From assembly GCA_052144935.1 (NCBI GenBank), contig JBKQPR010000357.1, forward strand, positions 25,465 to 89,464: a stretch of 64,000 nucleotides of DNA. The letters run 5' to 3'. Origin of the DNA: JOPF133 sp052144935. GTDB taxonomy: Bacteria > Acidobacteriota > Terriglobia > Bryobacterales > Bryobacteraceae. Positions 25,058 to 34,724 of this stretch are shown in pieces. The position numbers and the translations under genes were made by a program. The notes beneath the pieces were generated by a model. It searched no databases. It saw nothing but the letters and a program-made list of their open reading frames with translations, and was not told where the DNA came from. Position 1 is the first letter of the stretch. Each line of letters begins with the position of its first letter.

Positions 25058-27595
25058 TTATTCTTCGCGCAAAGTAGCGTTCGGGTCGACGTTGATGGCG
25101 CGGAGGATCGGCCCCCAGGTCGCCGCCAGACCCGTGAGCAGCATGGCCAGGGCGACGACTCCGAAGTTCAGCGGGTCCGCCGGCTTCAGGCCGGGCGACA
25201 GAAACATGGCCAGCGGCTTGGTTGCGAACAGCGCCACCAACAGTCCGGCGCCCGTGCCCGCCAGGGTGACGCGCGCTGCGTCCCGCAGCACCATGCGCGC
25301 GATGCTTCCCCGGCTGGCGCCGATGGCGATGCGGACGCCGATCTCCCGCGTGCGCCGCGCCACGGAATAGGCCATCACCCCATACAGCCCGACGGTGGCC
25401 AATAGCAGTCCGAGAATTCCGGTCGATCCCATGAGCAGCGCCCCCACCTGGCTGGGCAGAAAGGCCAGCCCGATGCTGGAATACATGGTGTCCACTTGCG
25501 CGCCCGCCATCGGCTCGATCTGGTGCAGCGTGCGGCGCACGGCCGCCAATTCGAGGGCCGGCGGGATCGCCGCCCGCATCACGAATTCGATGCCCTGGCG
25601 GTCGTTCACGATCTGGGCCAGCGGCTCGTACAATTGCGGCTGCGGTTCCTCACCGATGGTCATGGTCTTGGTTCCCCCAGCCACGCCCACAATGCGGTAG
25701 GGAGTCTTTCCGTCTCGTCCCCAGAGAAACACCGTGGCCAGCGGCTGCCGTGAGCCGAGGTAGCGCGTGACGAATGTGGGGTTCACGATGACCACTTTTT
25801 CGCCGCGATCGGCGGGCGAGAAGCTCCGGCCCTGGAGCAGCGGGATGCTCATGGCGCGGAAAAAGCCGGGCGTCACCGCATTCCAGAAGAAGAACGCGTC
25901 CTTCCGCTCGCCGTTATCGGGAAAAGAGATTGGCGCCCCGAACCGCGTGGCCCCGTTGAACGGAACGATGCGCGCGGCGGCGGCGGATTGGATGCCCGGC
26001 AACGCCGCCAGGGAATCCACCACCCGATTGATGAATTGGGCCTTGCTGCCCGCATCGGAATAGCCGGCGGGAGGCATATTGACGCTGGCCCGCAGCGTGT
26101 GGAGCACGTCGAAACCTGGACTGAGGGCGGTGGAATGGATGAGGTTCCGCAGGAAGAGAAAGCCGGTGGTGAGGACGATGACCGAAATGGCGATCTGGGC
26201 CGCCACCAGGGCGCTGCGGAGACGCATGCGGCGCTCGCGATGCAGATCGTGCGCGAACGATTCCTTCAGCGATTGCCACGCCGGCACGAGTCCGCACGCC
26301 AACGCCGCAAACGTGGTGAGGACGGCTGCGTAGACCGCCAGCCGCCAGTCCGGCTCGATTTGCAGGCGGATGGGAATCGGCAGAGGCAGGTGGATGCGAG
26401 CCAGGAGTACGGCGGTGACTTCGGCGAGCGCCAGTCCCACTGCCGCGCCGAGCAGGGAAAGCAGGAGACTATCGGCCAGCAACTGTTGCATCAGCCGGCC
26501 GCGGCTGGCGCCAATGGCCAGGCGAATGGCGATCTCGCGGCGGCGGGCCGACGCGCGCGCCAGCAGCAGGCTGGCCACGTTGACGCAGGCGATCAGCAGC
26601 ACCAACCCGGTGACTGCCAGCAGCATGGCAAAAAACGCCCCCACTGCCAACATTTCCGTCTCCGTCCGCAGGCGTGCATATCCGGCGATGGGCGACACCC
26701 GGATTTCGTTGGCGTACTTGAACCGGGCCGGCATTTCCGCATCCATTCGCCGGGCCACCGTCATCAGGCCGGCGCGCGCCTCCGGAATGGACATGCCGGG
26801 TTTCAAGCGCGCGTAGATGGCCAGGATCGTCGAATCCAGGTACTGCGGCTGGAAAACGTCGGGAGAGTATCCGAAGCCTATGAGCGTGCGATGATGCTCC
26901 GGCAGGATTCCCACCACAGTACACATGCGGCCGTCCAGGTTGATGGCCCGGCCCACCGCCGCGGGACTACCGTTGAATTGTTTGCGCCAGAAAGCGTAGC
27001 TGAGGACCACGACTTCGCGCGGATCGTCGGCCAGAATGCCGCGCCCGTGCAGCATCGGAATGCCCAGCGCAGTGAAGTAATTCCTCGTCGTGAAGACGGT
27101 GAACACCGGGCGCGTCTCGGCGCCATCGTTGAAGTTGGCGATGGTCTCTTCGTTCTCGCCGGTCACATCGGCGAACAGGCCGCTCGCCGCGAGGAAGTCG
27201 AGCACTTTGGGGGCGGAATGGCTGCTGCCGGCAACCCACACCGACACCAGCGACCCCGGATCGCGCACCGATGGCTGGCTGAACAGGAATTCGACTCCCA
27301 GCGAGAACATGGCCGCGTTCACGCCGATGCCGAGACCGAGCGACGCCAGAGCCGTGACCACCAGCACCGGACTGCGGCGCAGGCCGCGGGCGGCATATGC
27401 CAGATCGCGCCAGAGATTTTCCAGGAAGTTGAAGCGCCACAGATCGTATCCCTGTTCCCCGATGGCGGTGGCGTTGCCCAGCGGAATGGCGTTCTCGTGG
27501 CGGGCGGCCATTTCGCGATGAAAGGCCAACTCGGCCTGGATATCCTGGTGCATCCCGCGCCGGCGGAAGAGCTTCAGAAAGAGACGGCGCAGCAT
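25058..27595 (-). CDS. Orphan MacB/FtsX-type ABC permease (ADOP type) with PadR-linked prefix
   Basis: 845 residues from ATG 27595 (AGAGGAACC upstream). A ~90-residue cytoplasmic prefix (MHQDIQAELAFHREMAARH ... LWRDLAYAARGLRRSP) is followed by two repeats of the MacB-like periplasmic core plus FtsX permease block. There are eight or so membrane helices; the hallmark AIRLAIGASRGRL and VRIAIGASRGSI segments are in each half. There is no ATPase gene nearby, as is usual for these duplicated orphan permeases, which are greatly expanded in Acidobacteriota. The substrate is unknown. It lies 13 bp downstream of the padR gene and is surely co-transcribed with it. Confidence 0.9.
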   Translation of the reverse strand: MLRRLFLKLFRRRGMHQDIQAELAFHREMAARHENAIPLGNATAIGEQGYDLWRFNFLENLWRDLAYAARGLRRSPVLVVTALASLGLGIGVNAAMFSLGVEFLFSQPSVRDPGSLVSVWVAGSSHSAPKVLDFLAASGLFADVTGENEETIANFNDGAETRPVFTVFTTRNYFTALGIPMLHGRGILADDPREVVVLSYAFWRKQFNGSPAAVGRAINLDGRMCTVVGILPEHHRTLIGFGYSPDVFQPQYLDSTILAIYARLKPGMSIPEARAGLMTVARRMDAEMPARFKYANEIRVSPIAGYARLRTETEMLAVGAFFAMLLAVTGLVLLIACVNVASLLLARASARRREIAIRLAIGASRGRLMQQLLADSLLLSLLGAAVGLALAEVTAVLLARIHLPLPIPIRLQIEPDWRLAVYAAVLTTFAALACGLVPAWQSLKESFAHDLHRERRMRLRSALVAAQIAISVIVLTTGFLFLRNLIHSTALSPGFDVLHTLRASVNMPPAGYSDAGSKAQFINRVVDSLAALPGIQSAAAARIVPFNGATRFGAPISFPDNGERKDAFFFWNAVTPGFFRAMSIPLLQGRSFSPADRGEKVVIVNPTFVTRYLGSRQPLATVFLWGRDGKTPYRIVGVAGGTKTMTIGEEPQPQLYEPLAQIVNDRQGIEFVMRAAIPPALELAAVRRTLHQIEPMAGAQVDTMYSSIGLAFLPSQVGALLMGSTGILGLLLATVGLYGVMAYSVARRTREIGVRIAIGASRGSIARMVLRDAARVTLAGTGAGLLVALFATKPLAMFLSPGLKPADPLNFGVVALAMLLTGLAATWGPILRAINVDPNATLREE

Positions 27596-27608
27596 TGGTT
27601 CCTCTTGC

Positions 27609-27941
27609 TTACCTCGCGAGAACGCGCGCGACGGCTGACGAAAGGCGGCTCCAGGTGGCCTCCTGCTCGGCCACCAGTTTTCGCCCGCGCCTGGTGAGTT
27701 GGTAAAACTTGGCCTTCCGGTGGTTCTCCGAGAGGCCGGATTTCGACGCGATGGCGCCATCGATCTCCAGGCGCCAGAGCGCCGGATAGAGAGAGCCTTC
27801 CTCCACCTTCAGCACCTCATCGGAGCTGAGATGGATGGCCTGCGCGATGGCGTATCCGTGCATCGCGCCGCGCTGGAGGGCGTGCAGGATCAGCAGATCC
27901 AGGGTGCCCTGCAAGAGCGCCGGTTGAGCGGATTTACCCAT
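27609..27941 (-). CDS. PadR-family transcriptional regulator
   Basis: 110 residues, winged-helix PadR fold: LLQGTLDLLILHALQRGAMHGYAIA, then VEEGSLYPALWRLEIDGAI and a C-terminal helix. It is the typical partner of orphan MacB-like permeases in Acidobacteriota. Because it precedes and lies in the same operon as the permease, it probably represses its own transcript in response to an unknown ligand. Confidence 0.92.
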   Translation of the reverse strand: MGKSAQPALLQGTLDLLILHALQRGAMHGYAIAQAIHLSSDEVLKVEEGSLYPALWRLEIDGAIASKSGLSENHRKAKFYQLTRRGRKLVAEQEATWSRLSSAVARVLAR

Positions 27942-28007
27942 ATCCTATGACGATCTATGGGAGAGTATGGAATGCTTCCCCCAGATTGTCAAGGGGGCAG
28001 CGGGGAT

Positions 28008-28103
28008 TCACCGCGGAGGCGCGGAGAACACGGAGGCTACGCAGAGAAAACATCTCTTGTTTTTCTCCGCGCTTCCTCTGTGTCCTCCGCGCCTCTGCGG
28101 TGA
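28008..28103. repeat. Long hairpin repeat, copy 2
   Basis: A 96-bp inverted repeat starting TCACCGCGGAGGCGCGGAG and ending with CGCGCCTCTGCGGTGA, with AT-rich centre TCTCTTGTTTTTCTC. Arms pair along almost the full length. It lies between the outer-membrane efflux gene's stop (28111) and the padR promoter region, so it could block read-through, but it has no canonical T-run. Confidence 0.88.
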
Positions 28104-28110
28104 ATGTTTG

Positions 28111-29685
28111 CTACGTCGCCGGCAGCTTCGACGTATCCCAGCCGCCGCCGAGCGCCTTGATCAGCAACACGCTGGCATCCATGCGGCGGCGGAGGATGTC
28201 CACTTCGGTGGACTCGTCCTGGAGGGCGATGCTTTGCGCGGTAATCACCTCCAGGTAGGTCACCAGACCGCCCCGGTAGCGGTTGAGAGAGAGATCCAGC
28301 GATTGCTGGGCGGCTTCCACGGCCACCCGTTGGGCTTGCGATTGCTCCTCCAGCACGCGCAAAGTGGCGAGATTGTCTTCCACCTGTTGGAAAGCCACCA
28401 GAGCCGCCTGGCGATAGTTGGCCACGGCTTCGTCGTAGGAGGCGGTCGCGGATTCGGAAACGGCGCGGCGGCGGCCCGCGTCGAAGATGGTCTCCGCCAT
28501 CGACGGACCCACGGCCCAAAGGCGGCTCGGCCAACTCAGCCAGTTGACCAGGTGGTTTCCTTCAAAACCGCCCGTCGCCGTGAGCAGCAACTGCGGGAAA
28601 AAGGCCGCGCGGGCGATGCCGATCTGTTCGTTGGCCTCGGCCGCGCGGCGCTCGGCGGCGGCGATGTCCGGGCGGCGCTCCAGAAGCTGCGATGGGATAC
28701 CCACAGGAATCACCGGCGGCGCGGTGTCCAACGGAACCGCGGCCAGCGTCAGGCTTTCCGGAGTGCGGCCGGTGAGGATCGCGATGGCGTGTTCGAAGCC
28801 GGCCCGCGCCACACCCACGCCGATGTCCTGGGCGCGCGTGGTCTCCAGTTGCGTGCGTGCCTGCGCCACTTCGGCCCGCGAGCTGAGGCCGCCATCGTAG
28901 CGATTCTGCGTCAGGTCGAGGGCCTTCTGGTAAGCCACCAGGGTCTCATCCAGAAGCTGCTTTTGGGCGTCCAGGCTGCGCAGCTCGAAATAGTCGATGG
29001 CCAGCTCGGCGTGCAGGCTCAGGCGAATGGTTTCCAGATCGCCTGCGCTGGCCTGGGTCTCTTCGCGGGCGGCGGCAATCGAGCGGCGGACGCGGCCCCA
29101 GGCGTCCAATTCGTAATTGACGTCGATCGGCAGCATGTAATCGCCGTAGTCGGCGCGGGGACCGCCAGTGGGTGAGTTACTCGAGGTCCGATTGGTGGAA
29201 ATCGAGGGCGCCGTCGAGATGCTGGGGTAGAGGCCGGAGCGGTTGAGTTGAATGAGCGCGCGCGCCTCGCGAAAACGGGCTTCGGCGGCTTTGAGCGTCT
29301 GGTTGGAGAGGTTGATCTGCTCTTCCAGGCCATTGAGTTCGGAGCTGCCGAAGATCTGCCACCAATCCATGCGCAAGGTAGTATCGGCGGGTTGCGCCTG
29401 CTTCCAGCCCGCGGATTCGGTGAACGATTTGGGAGGTTGCTCGCTGAAGGCGGGAGCGGCCGGGACCGCGGGCCGGGTGTATTTCGGGCCGGCCGTGCAG
29501 CCGGTTAGCAGGAGGGCGCAGGCGGCGAGGAGAGCCAGCGTTGAGCGGCGCTGAGGCTCCGGGTTGGCAGGCGGGGTGCCCTCTGGGCCCGCCTGCCCCA
29601 CTTCGCGTGCGCAGGTCGCTGCCTGTTTGTGGGGCAGGCGCTTTCGCCTGCCAACCGGTTTGCCAAGGGTTCCTAACGCCCGCAT
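28111..29685 (-). CDS. RND efflux outer-membrane lipoprotein (NodT/OprM family)
   Basis: 524 residues. ATG 29685 overlaps the adaptor stop (TGATG). The mature part is a clear TolC-like channel with two OEP repeats (NQTLKAAEARFREARAL; ERRPDIAAAERRAAEAN; QNRYDGGLSSRAEVAQART). The lipoprotein signal STLALLAACALLLTGC appears only after ~48 residues, because the 5' end is interrupted by a palindromic element (29563-29656) that happens to stay open. Whether the cell makes the extended form or starts at a non-canonical codon nearer the signal is unclear. It forms the exit duct of the tripartite pump with the next two genes. Confidence 0.9.
   Translation of the reverse strand: MRALGTLGKPVGRRKRLPHKQAATCAREVGQAGPEGTPPANPEPQRRSTLALLAACALLLTGCTAGPKYTRPAVPAAPAFSEQPPKSFTESAGWKQAQPADTTLRMDWWQIFGSSELNGLEEQINLSNQTLKAAEARFREARALIQLNRSGLYPSISTAPSISTNRTSSNSPTGGPRADYGDYMLPIDVNYELDAWGRVRRSIAAAREETQASAGDLETIRLSLHAELAIDYFELRSLDAQKQLLDETLVAYQKALDLTQNRYDGGLSSRAEVAQARTQLETTRAQDIGVGVARAGFEHAIAILTGRTPESLTLAAVPLDTAPPVIPVGIPSQLLERRPDIAAAERRAAEANEQIGIARAAFFPQLLLTATGGFEGNHLVNWLSWPSRLWAVGPSMAETIFDAGRRRAVSESATASYDEAVANYRQAALVAFQQVEDNLATLRVLEEQSQAQRVAVEAAQQSLDLSLNRYRGGLVTYLEVITAQSIALQDESTEVDILRRRMDASVLLIKALGGGWDTSKLPAT
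29563..29656. repeat. Composite palindromic element (REP/MITE-like), copy 2, inside an open reading frame
   Basis: Terminal arms GGTTGGCAGGCG / CGCCTGCCAACC surround two smaller palindromes (GGCAGGCGGGGTGCC... and GGGGCAGGCGCTTTCGCC). It lies within codons about 11-41 of the outer-membrane lipoprotein gene, ahead of the signal peptide. Same family as 24926-25008 and the units at 9563-9976. A degenerate half-copy is near 44335-44360. Confidence 0.85.
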
Positions 29686-30875
29686 CACTTCTCCGCCGCC
29701 TTCACCGGCCGCACCTCGGTGCCCGACGTCAGCGAGTCGGAAGGATTCTCGATGATCTCATCCCGCGGGGTGACGCCGGAAAGCACCTCCACCTCGGTGC
29801 CGTAATCGCGCCCGATGGTAATCGGCAACAACTCCGCCTTGCCGTCCCGAACCACGGCCACCCGCATGCCTTCGGATCGGAAAATCAGCGCGTTGACAGG
29901 CACGATCACGGCGCCGGCCTGAGAACTCAGCTTGAGATGCACCGAGAGAAACGCGCCGGGGAGCAACTCGCCGGCCGGATTGTCGAGGTCCACTTCCGTC
30001 AGCAGCGTGCGCGACGCCGGATCGATGGAGTCGGAGCTGCGCACAATCTTTCCGGCGAACCGGCGGCCGGGAAATTCCGCCAGGGTCAGCTCGGCTGCGC
30101 CGCCGGGCCGCACGTCGCGCGAGTACTGCTGGGGCACGTTGACGTAGACGCGCAGTTTAGCGGTGGCCGCGATATCGAACAGTTCCTTGCCCGGCGCGTT
30201 GCTTCCGGCGTTGATCAACGCGCCGATATCGATGTTGCGCGCCGTAATGACGCCATCGAAGGGGGCGTAGACCTTCTGAAAACGCTGCGTCTCTTCCAGG
30301 CGCCGCACATTAAAGGTGGCAGAATCCACCATGGCCTTTTTGGCCTGCAGGTCGCCGACCCGGTCGTCCACGTCCTGCTTGGCCACGGAATCGCTCTTGA
30401 ACAGCGTCTGATAGCGCGTGGCGGTGGTCTGGGAGAGTTCGTAGTTGGCCTGCGCGGTGGCCAGGTCGGCACGGGCCTGGTCGAGCTGGCGATCCACTTC
30501 GGGAGTCTCGATCTCCGCCAGGAGCTGGCCGGATTTGACATGCGCGCCGATATCGAAATTCCAGGTCTTCAGGTAGCCGTTGATGCGGGCGTAGATCGGC
30601 GTGGCGACGTAGGCCTGGGCATTGCCGGGAAGCACCACCTCTTCGGCCACCGCGCCGCGCTTGGGATGGATCACGGTCACCGTGGGGACCGCCATTTCCA
30701 GGGTCTGTTGCTTCAGCGTGCTGGCGGCGTGGACCCGCGCCGCGATGCCGGTCGAGACGGTGTAGGCGATGGCGCCCGCTACCGCGCAGATCACCACGGC
30801 GATGGCGAGCCAGAAAACCATCGAGAGCCGCGGCGGCGACGGTCCCTCGGGGATGGCAGCTACCGGGCTAGGCAT
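29685..30875 (-). CDS. RND efflux periplasmic adaptor (membrane fusion protein)
   Basis: 396 residues. One N-terminal membrane anchor (MVFWLAIAVVICAVAGAI), then the lipoyl/barrel-sandwich halves (ARINGYLKTWNFDIGAHVKSG and YAPFDGVITARNIDIG) split by a coiled-coil hairpin (RQLDQARADLATAQANYELSQ). It bridges the inner-membrane pump and the outer-membrane channel. It overlaps the RND gene by 8 bp and the channel gene by a TGATG junction, which gives a fully coupled operon. Confidence 0.93.
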   Translation of the reverse strand: MPSPVAAIPEGPSPPRLSMVFWLAIAVVICAVAGAIAYTVSTGIAARVHAASTLKQQTLEMAVPTVTVIHPKRGAVAEEVVLPGNAQAYVATPIYARINGYLKTWNFDIGAHVKSGQLLAEIETPEVDRQLDQARADLATAQANYELSQTTATRYQTLFKSDSVAKQDVDDRVGDLQAKKAMVDSATFNVRRLEETQRFQKVYAPFDGVITARNIDIGALINAGSNAPGKELFDIAATAKLRVYVNVPQQYSRDVRPGGAAELTLAEFPGRRFAGKIVRSSDSIDPASRTLLTEVDLDNPAGELLPGAFLSVHLKLSSQAGAVIVPVNALIFRSEGMRVAVVRDGKAELLPITIGRDYGTEVEVLSGVTPRDEIIENPSDSLTSGTEVRPVKAAEK

Positions 30876-33800
30876 TCACGGGAACCTCCGGTGCGCCGGG
30901 GGTGCGCCTGGGGCCCCGCCGGCCGTGCAGCAAGGCGAAGACCGCGGGAACGAAGATCAGAGTCGCGACGGTGGCCGACAGCAGGCCGCCGATCACCGCG
31001 CGTCCCAGGGGCGCGTTCTGCTCGCCTCCTTCGCCCATCCCCAGGGCCATCGGAACCATCCCGATGATCATGGCGAGCGCGGTCATGATGACGGGGCGGA
31101 AGCGCGTGAAGCCGGCGGTCAGCGCGGCGTTCACGGGGTCCTGGTGTTCGACCAGCAAATCCTTGGCGAAGCTGATCACCAGGATGCTGTTGGCGGTGGC
31201 CACGCCCATGCACATGATGGCCCCCATCATGGCGGGCACGCTGAGCGTCGTGTGGGTGCTGAAAAGCATTAAGAGGATGCCGGCCAGCGCGGCGGGCAGC
31301 GCCGTGATGATGATGAACGGGTCGAGCCAGGACTGAAAATTGACCACGATCAGGAGATACACCAGAACAATCGCGAAGATCAGGCCCGCGATAAGGCCGG
31401 CGAATGATTTATGCATGGTGTCGACCTGTCCGCGCACCAGCATCTCCGAGCCGCGCACCAGGTTCCGGCGATTGGCATTCACGATCCGGTCCACTTCGTC
31501 GCCGACGCTGGCCAGGTCGCGGCCATCCACGGCGCCGAAAATGTCGATGGTGCGCTGGATATCGTAATGGTTCACCACGGCCATCCCGTTGCCGCGGCTG
31601 ATAGAGGTGACATCGTTGAGGATTTCCGGCGTCCGGGTTTGCCCCACCGTGAGCGGCAGATTGCGCAGCGCCTGCAAGGATTGTACGTCGTACTGCGGCG
31701 CCTGCGTGACCACGTTGTAGCTGACCCCGTTTTGGGGGCTGAGCCAGAAAGTGGGCTGGGTCTGGAAACTGCCGCTGAGCGCGATCAGCAGGCTCTGGGC
31801 CACGTCGTTTTGGGTATAGCCGCTTTCGGCGGCCTTGATGCGGTCGGTGAAGATGTGCAGCTTGGGCATGTCGAAGGTTTGCTGGATGCGCAGGTCGGCA
31901 ATGCCGGGGATGCGGCGCAGCTCGTTCATGATGCGATCGGCCAGGTCGCGGTTGGCTTCCACATTCTTGCCGACGATCTGGACGTCGATGGGGGCGGGCA
32001 GCCCGAAATTGAGAATCTGGCTGACGATGTCGTCGGGCAAGAAGTAGAAATCCGTGCCGGGAAATTCCCGCGGCAGGCTGGCGCGCAGGACGCGCACGAA
32101 TTCCTCGGTGGGGCGGTGGCCCTCGGTGAGCGCGACCATGATGTCGGCATCGGCCGTGCCCACCGGCGCCGAATTGCTGTAGATGGTATTGATGCTGCTG
32201 TAAGGCAGGCCGATCTCATCCAGGATATTGAGCAACTGGTCGCGGGGGATCCGGCGGCGAATGGACTGCTCCACCAGGTCGCAGAGGCGCGCGGTCTCCT
32301 CGATGCGGGTGCCGGTCTTGGCGCGCAGATGCAGCTTGAACTGGCCGGTGTCCGAGGACGGGAAGAAATCCTGGCCGATCCACGGGTAGAGCAGAAAACC
32401 GGAAAGGCAGACCAGCAGGAAAAGGGGCACAAAGATCGCGCGGCGGTGAACCAGCACGGCCAGGATGGCCTGGTAGCCGTCGCGGAGACGCTCGAAGCCG
32501 CGTTCGAAGGCCCTCTGGAACAGCACGATCGGGTTGCGGCTGGGACCGTGGTGCTGCAGCCTCAACAGATATTTCGCCAGGGTCGGGACCAGCGTCCGCG
32601 AAAGGCCGTAGGAGGCCAGCATGGCGAACACCACGGCTTCGGCCAGCGGCACGAACAGGTAGCGCGCCACGCCGCTGAGAAAGAACATCGGCAGGAAGAC
32701 GATGCAAATGCACAGCGTGGATACGAAGGCGGGAATGGCGATCTGCGAGGCGCCGTCCAGGATGGCCCTGGTGATCTCCTTGCCTTGGTCCAGGTTGCGG
32801 TTGACGTTTTCGATTTCCACGGTGGCATCGTCCACCAGGATGCCTACCGCCAGCGCCAGGCCGCCCAGCGTCATGATATTGATGGTCTCGTGCAGGAGGC
32901 TGAGCACGATGATGGAAGTCAGGATGGAGAGCGGGATGGAGACGGCGATGATCACGGTGGAGCGCCAACTGCCCAGGAACAGCAGGATCATCAAGCCGGT
33001 GAGGCACGCGGCAATGACGGCTTCGCGGATCACGCCGCTGATGGAAGCGCGCACGAAGATGGATTGATCGGAGAGCGGCTGGATTTTCAATTCCGGCGGC
33101 AGCGTGGCGGATACCACCGGCAGCAATCTGCGGATGCCGTCCACCACCTCCAGCGTGGAAGCATTCCCGCCCTTCATCACCGTGAGCAACACGGCGCGGC
33201 TGCCATCCTGGCGGACGATATTGGTCTGCGGCGCGAAGCCGTCGCGCACGTGGCCGATATCGCGGATATAGACGGGAGCGCCGTTTACCACCTTGATGGG
33301 GAAGTCGTTGAACGCCTCCACCGTGGTGGGGCTGGAATTCAGATCCACATCGTATTCGAACTGGCCGATCTTGGAAGTGCCGGCCGGGATGATGAGGTTC
33401 TGGTTGGCGACGGCCGCGGTGACGTCGGCGGGCGAGAGGCCCTTGGACTGCATCGCCGCGGGGTCGATATCGACCATGATCTGGCGCTGCTTGCCGCCGT
33501 ACGGATACGGGATGGCGCAGCCGGGAATGGTCACCAGGCGCACGCGGATGAAGTTGACGCCGTAGTCGAACAGCGCCTGTTCGCTGAGTCCGCGCCCGGA
33601 GAGACCGAGCTGGATGATGGGCACGCTGGAAGCGTTGTAGGTGAGCAGGAACGGCGGGGTTGCGCCGGGCGGCAATTGCCGGAGGATGGGCTGCGAAATG
33701 GCGCTCACCTGGGCTACCGCGGCGTTGATATTGGCGCCGGGTTGGAAGAAGACCTTGATGATGGCGCGCCCGTCGATGGACTGCGATTCCATATGCTCGA

Positions 33801-34032
33801 TATCGTTGACCGTGGTGGTGAGCGACCGTTCGTAGATGGACGTGATGCGCTCTTCCATCTCCTCGGCGCTCAGGCCGGTGTAGTTGAAAGCCGCCGCGAT
33901 CACCGGGATATCGATGTTCGGGAAGATATCCGTGGGAGTGCGCAAAATCACGACCGGCGCCAGAATCAGGATCAGCAGCGCCAATACGATGAACGTGTAG
34001 GGTCGCGCCAGCGCGAGCCGGACAATCCACAT
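30868..34032 (-). CDS. RND-family efflux permease (AcrB/MdtB-like)
   Basis: 1054 residues, standard length for an RND pump. Twelve membrane helices with two large periplasmic loops. Helix-4 region carries VGILVDDATVEIENVNRN with the paired aspartates used for proton relay; the GxSxxxV-type N-terminus is WIVRLALARPYTFIVL. Substrates are likely hydrophobic drugs or metabolites; heavy-metal (CusA) signature residues were not seen. It is the first gene of the pump-adaptor-channel operon, divergent from a TetR gene 89 bp away. Confidence 0.94.
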   Translation of the reverse strand: MWIVRLALARPYTFIVLALLILILAPVVILRTPTDIFPNIDIPVIAAAFNYTGLSAEEMEERITSIYERSLTTTVNDIEHMESQSIDGRAIIKVFFQPGANINAAVAQVSAISQPILRQLPPGATPPFLLTYNASSVPIIQLGLSGRGLSEQALFDYGVNFIRVRLVTIPGCAIPYPYGGKQRQIMVDIDPAAMQSKGLSPADVTAAVANQNLIIPAGTSKIGQFEYDVDLNSSPTTVEAFNDFPIKVVNGAPVYIRDIGHVRDGFAPQTNIVRQDGSRAVLLTVMKGGNASTLEVVDGIRRLLPVVSATLPPELKIQPLSDQSIFVRASISGVIREAVIAACLTGLMILLFLGSWRSTVIIAVSIPLSILTSIIVLSLLHETINIMTLGGLALAVGILVDDATVEIENVNRNLDQGKEITRAILDGASQIAIPAFVSTLCICIVFLPMFFLSGVARYLFVPLAEAVVFAMLASYGLSRTLVPTLAKYLLRLQHHGPSRNPIVLFQRAFERGFERLRDGYQAILAVLVHRRAIFVPLFLLVCLSGFLLYPWIGQDFFPSSDTGQFKLHLRAKTGTRIEETARLCDLVEQSIRRRIPRDQLLNILDEIGLPYSSINTIYSNSAPVGTADADIMVALTEGHRPTEEFVRVLRASLPREFPGTDFYFLPDDIVSQILNFGLPAPIDVQIVGKNVEANRDLADRIMNELRRIPGIADLRIQQTFDMPKLHIFTDRIKAAESGYTQNDVAQSLLIALSGSFQTQPTFWLSPQNGVSYNVVTQAPQYDVQSLQALRNLPLTVGQTRTPEILNDVTSISRGNGMAVVNHYDIQRTIDIFGAVDGRDLASVGDEVDRIVNANRRNLVRGSEMLVRGQVDTMHKSFAGLIAGLIFAIVLVYLLIVVNFQSWLDPFIIITALPAALAGILLMLFSTHTTLSVPAMMGAIMCMGVATANSILVISFAKDLLVEHQDPVNAALTAGFTRFRPVIMTALAMIIGMVPMALGMGEGGEQNAPLGRAVIGGLLSATVATLIFVPAVFALLHGRRGPRRTPGAPEVPVNA

Positions 34033-34121
34033 GCCTGATTACTCCAAATGTTCCCACCGCCCATGCTGAAATAGTAGACACAGGCGTTTCGAAATTCGTA
34101 TATTCAAGATTGTCGCACGAG
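34033..34121. promoter_or_regulatory. Shared divergent control region of tetR and the RND operon
   Basis: 89 bp with an AT-rich core (GAAATTCGTATATTCAAGATT) in otherwise GC-rich DNA. It must contain both promoters and the TetR operator. The exact operator could not be assigned, because no clean palindrome longer than 6 bp per arm was found. Confidence 0.5.
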
Positions 34122-34724
34122 ATGGCCACGGCACCAAAGCACGCGCGTGGGAGAGGGCGGCCGCGGGACGAGGCTGCGCGGCGGAGGATTCTCAAGGCGG
34201 CCCTGGACCTGATGGACGAAACGGCCTTCGACCGGGTGACGGCCGAAGCCATCGCCGAGCGCGCCGGCGCCAGCAAGGCCACCGTATACCGCTGGTGGCC
34301 GAATAAGGCGGCGGTAGTGATCGAGGCCTTCCGGGAAACCATCGCGCCGGAGCTGCCCCTGCGCGACACGGGGTCGCTGCGCGAGGATTTGACCACCCAG
34401 GTCCGCAACTTCGCGCGGGTCCTATCGGGGCGGGGCGGGCGCATGCTGCGATCGTTCGTGGTGGCGGCGCGCAGCGATCCGGATGTGGCGGCGGCCTTCC
34501 GTTCCATCTGGAGCGACCCGCGGCGGGCGGAAGCCAAGGAGATGCTGCGCCAGAAGCAGGCCAGCGGACAATTGCGCAAGGACGCCGACCTCGACCTGGT
34601 GCTGGATTCCCTGTACGGCCCGCTGTATTACCGGTTCCTGGTGAAGGACGAGCATCCTTCGCAGAAGTATGCCGAAGCCGTGGCCGGGTTTGTGATCCAG
34701 GGCCTGGCGCAATCGGGCGAGTGA
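34122..34724 (+). CDS. TetR-family regulator of the divergent efflux operon
   Basis: 200 residues from ATG 34122; in-frame TTG 34110 is an alternative. Basic start RGRGRPRDEAARRRIL, then the TetR HTH: TAEAIAERAGASKATVYRWWPNK. The C-terminal half (TetR_C-like, LREDLTTQVRNFARVLSG) binds ligand. The divergent arrangement with the RND operon and the short shared control region indicate that it represses the pump and itself. Confidence 0.92.
   Translation: MATAPKHARGRGRPRDEAARRRILKAALDLMDETAFDRVTAEAIAERAGASKATVYRWWPNKAAVVIEAFRETIAPELPLRDTGSLREDLTTQVRNFARVLSGRGGRMLRSFVVAARSDPDVAAAFRSIWSDPRRAEAKEMLRQKQASGQLRKDADLDLVLDSLYGPLYYRFLVKDEHPSQKYAEAVAGFVIQGLAQSGE

Noticed and set aside
31411..34038. 875-codon open frame antisense to the RND pump
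   Set aside because: Mirror of the high-GC codon pattern of the pump gene; no domain and no ribosome site.
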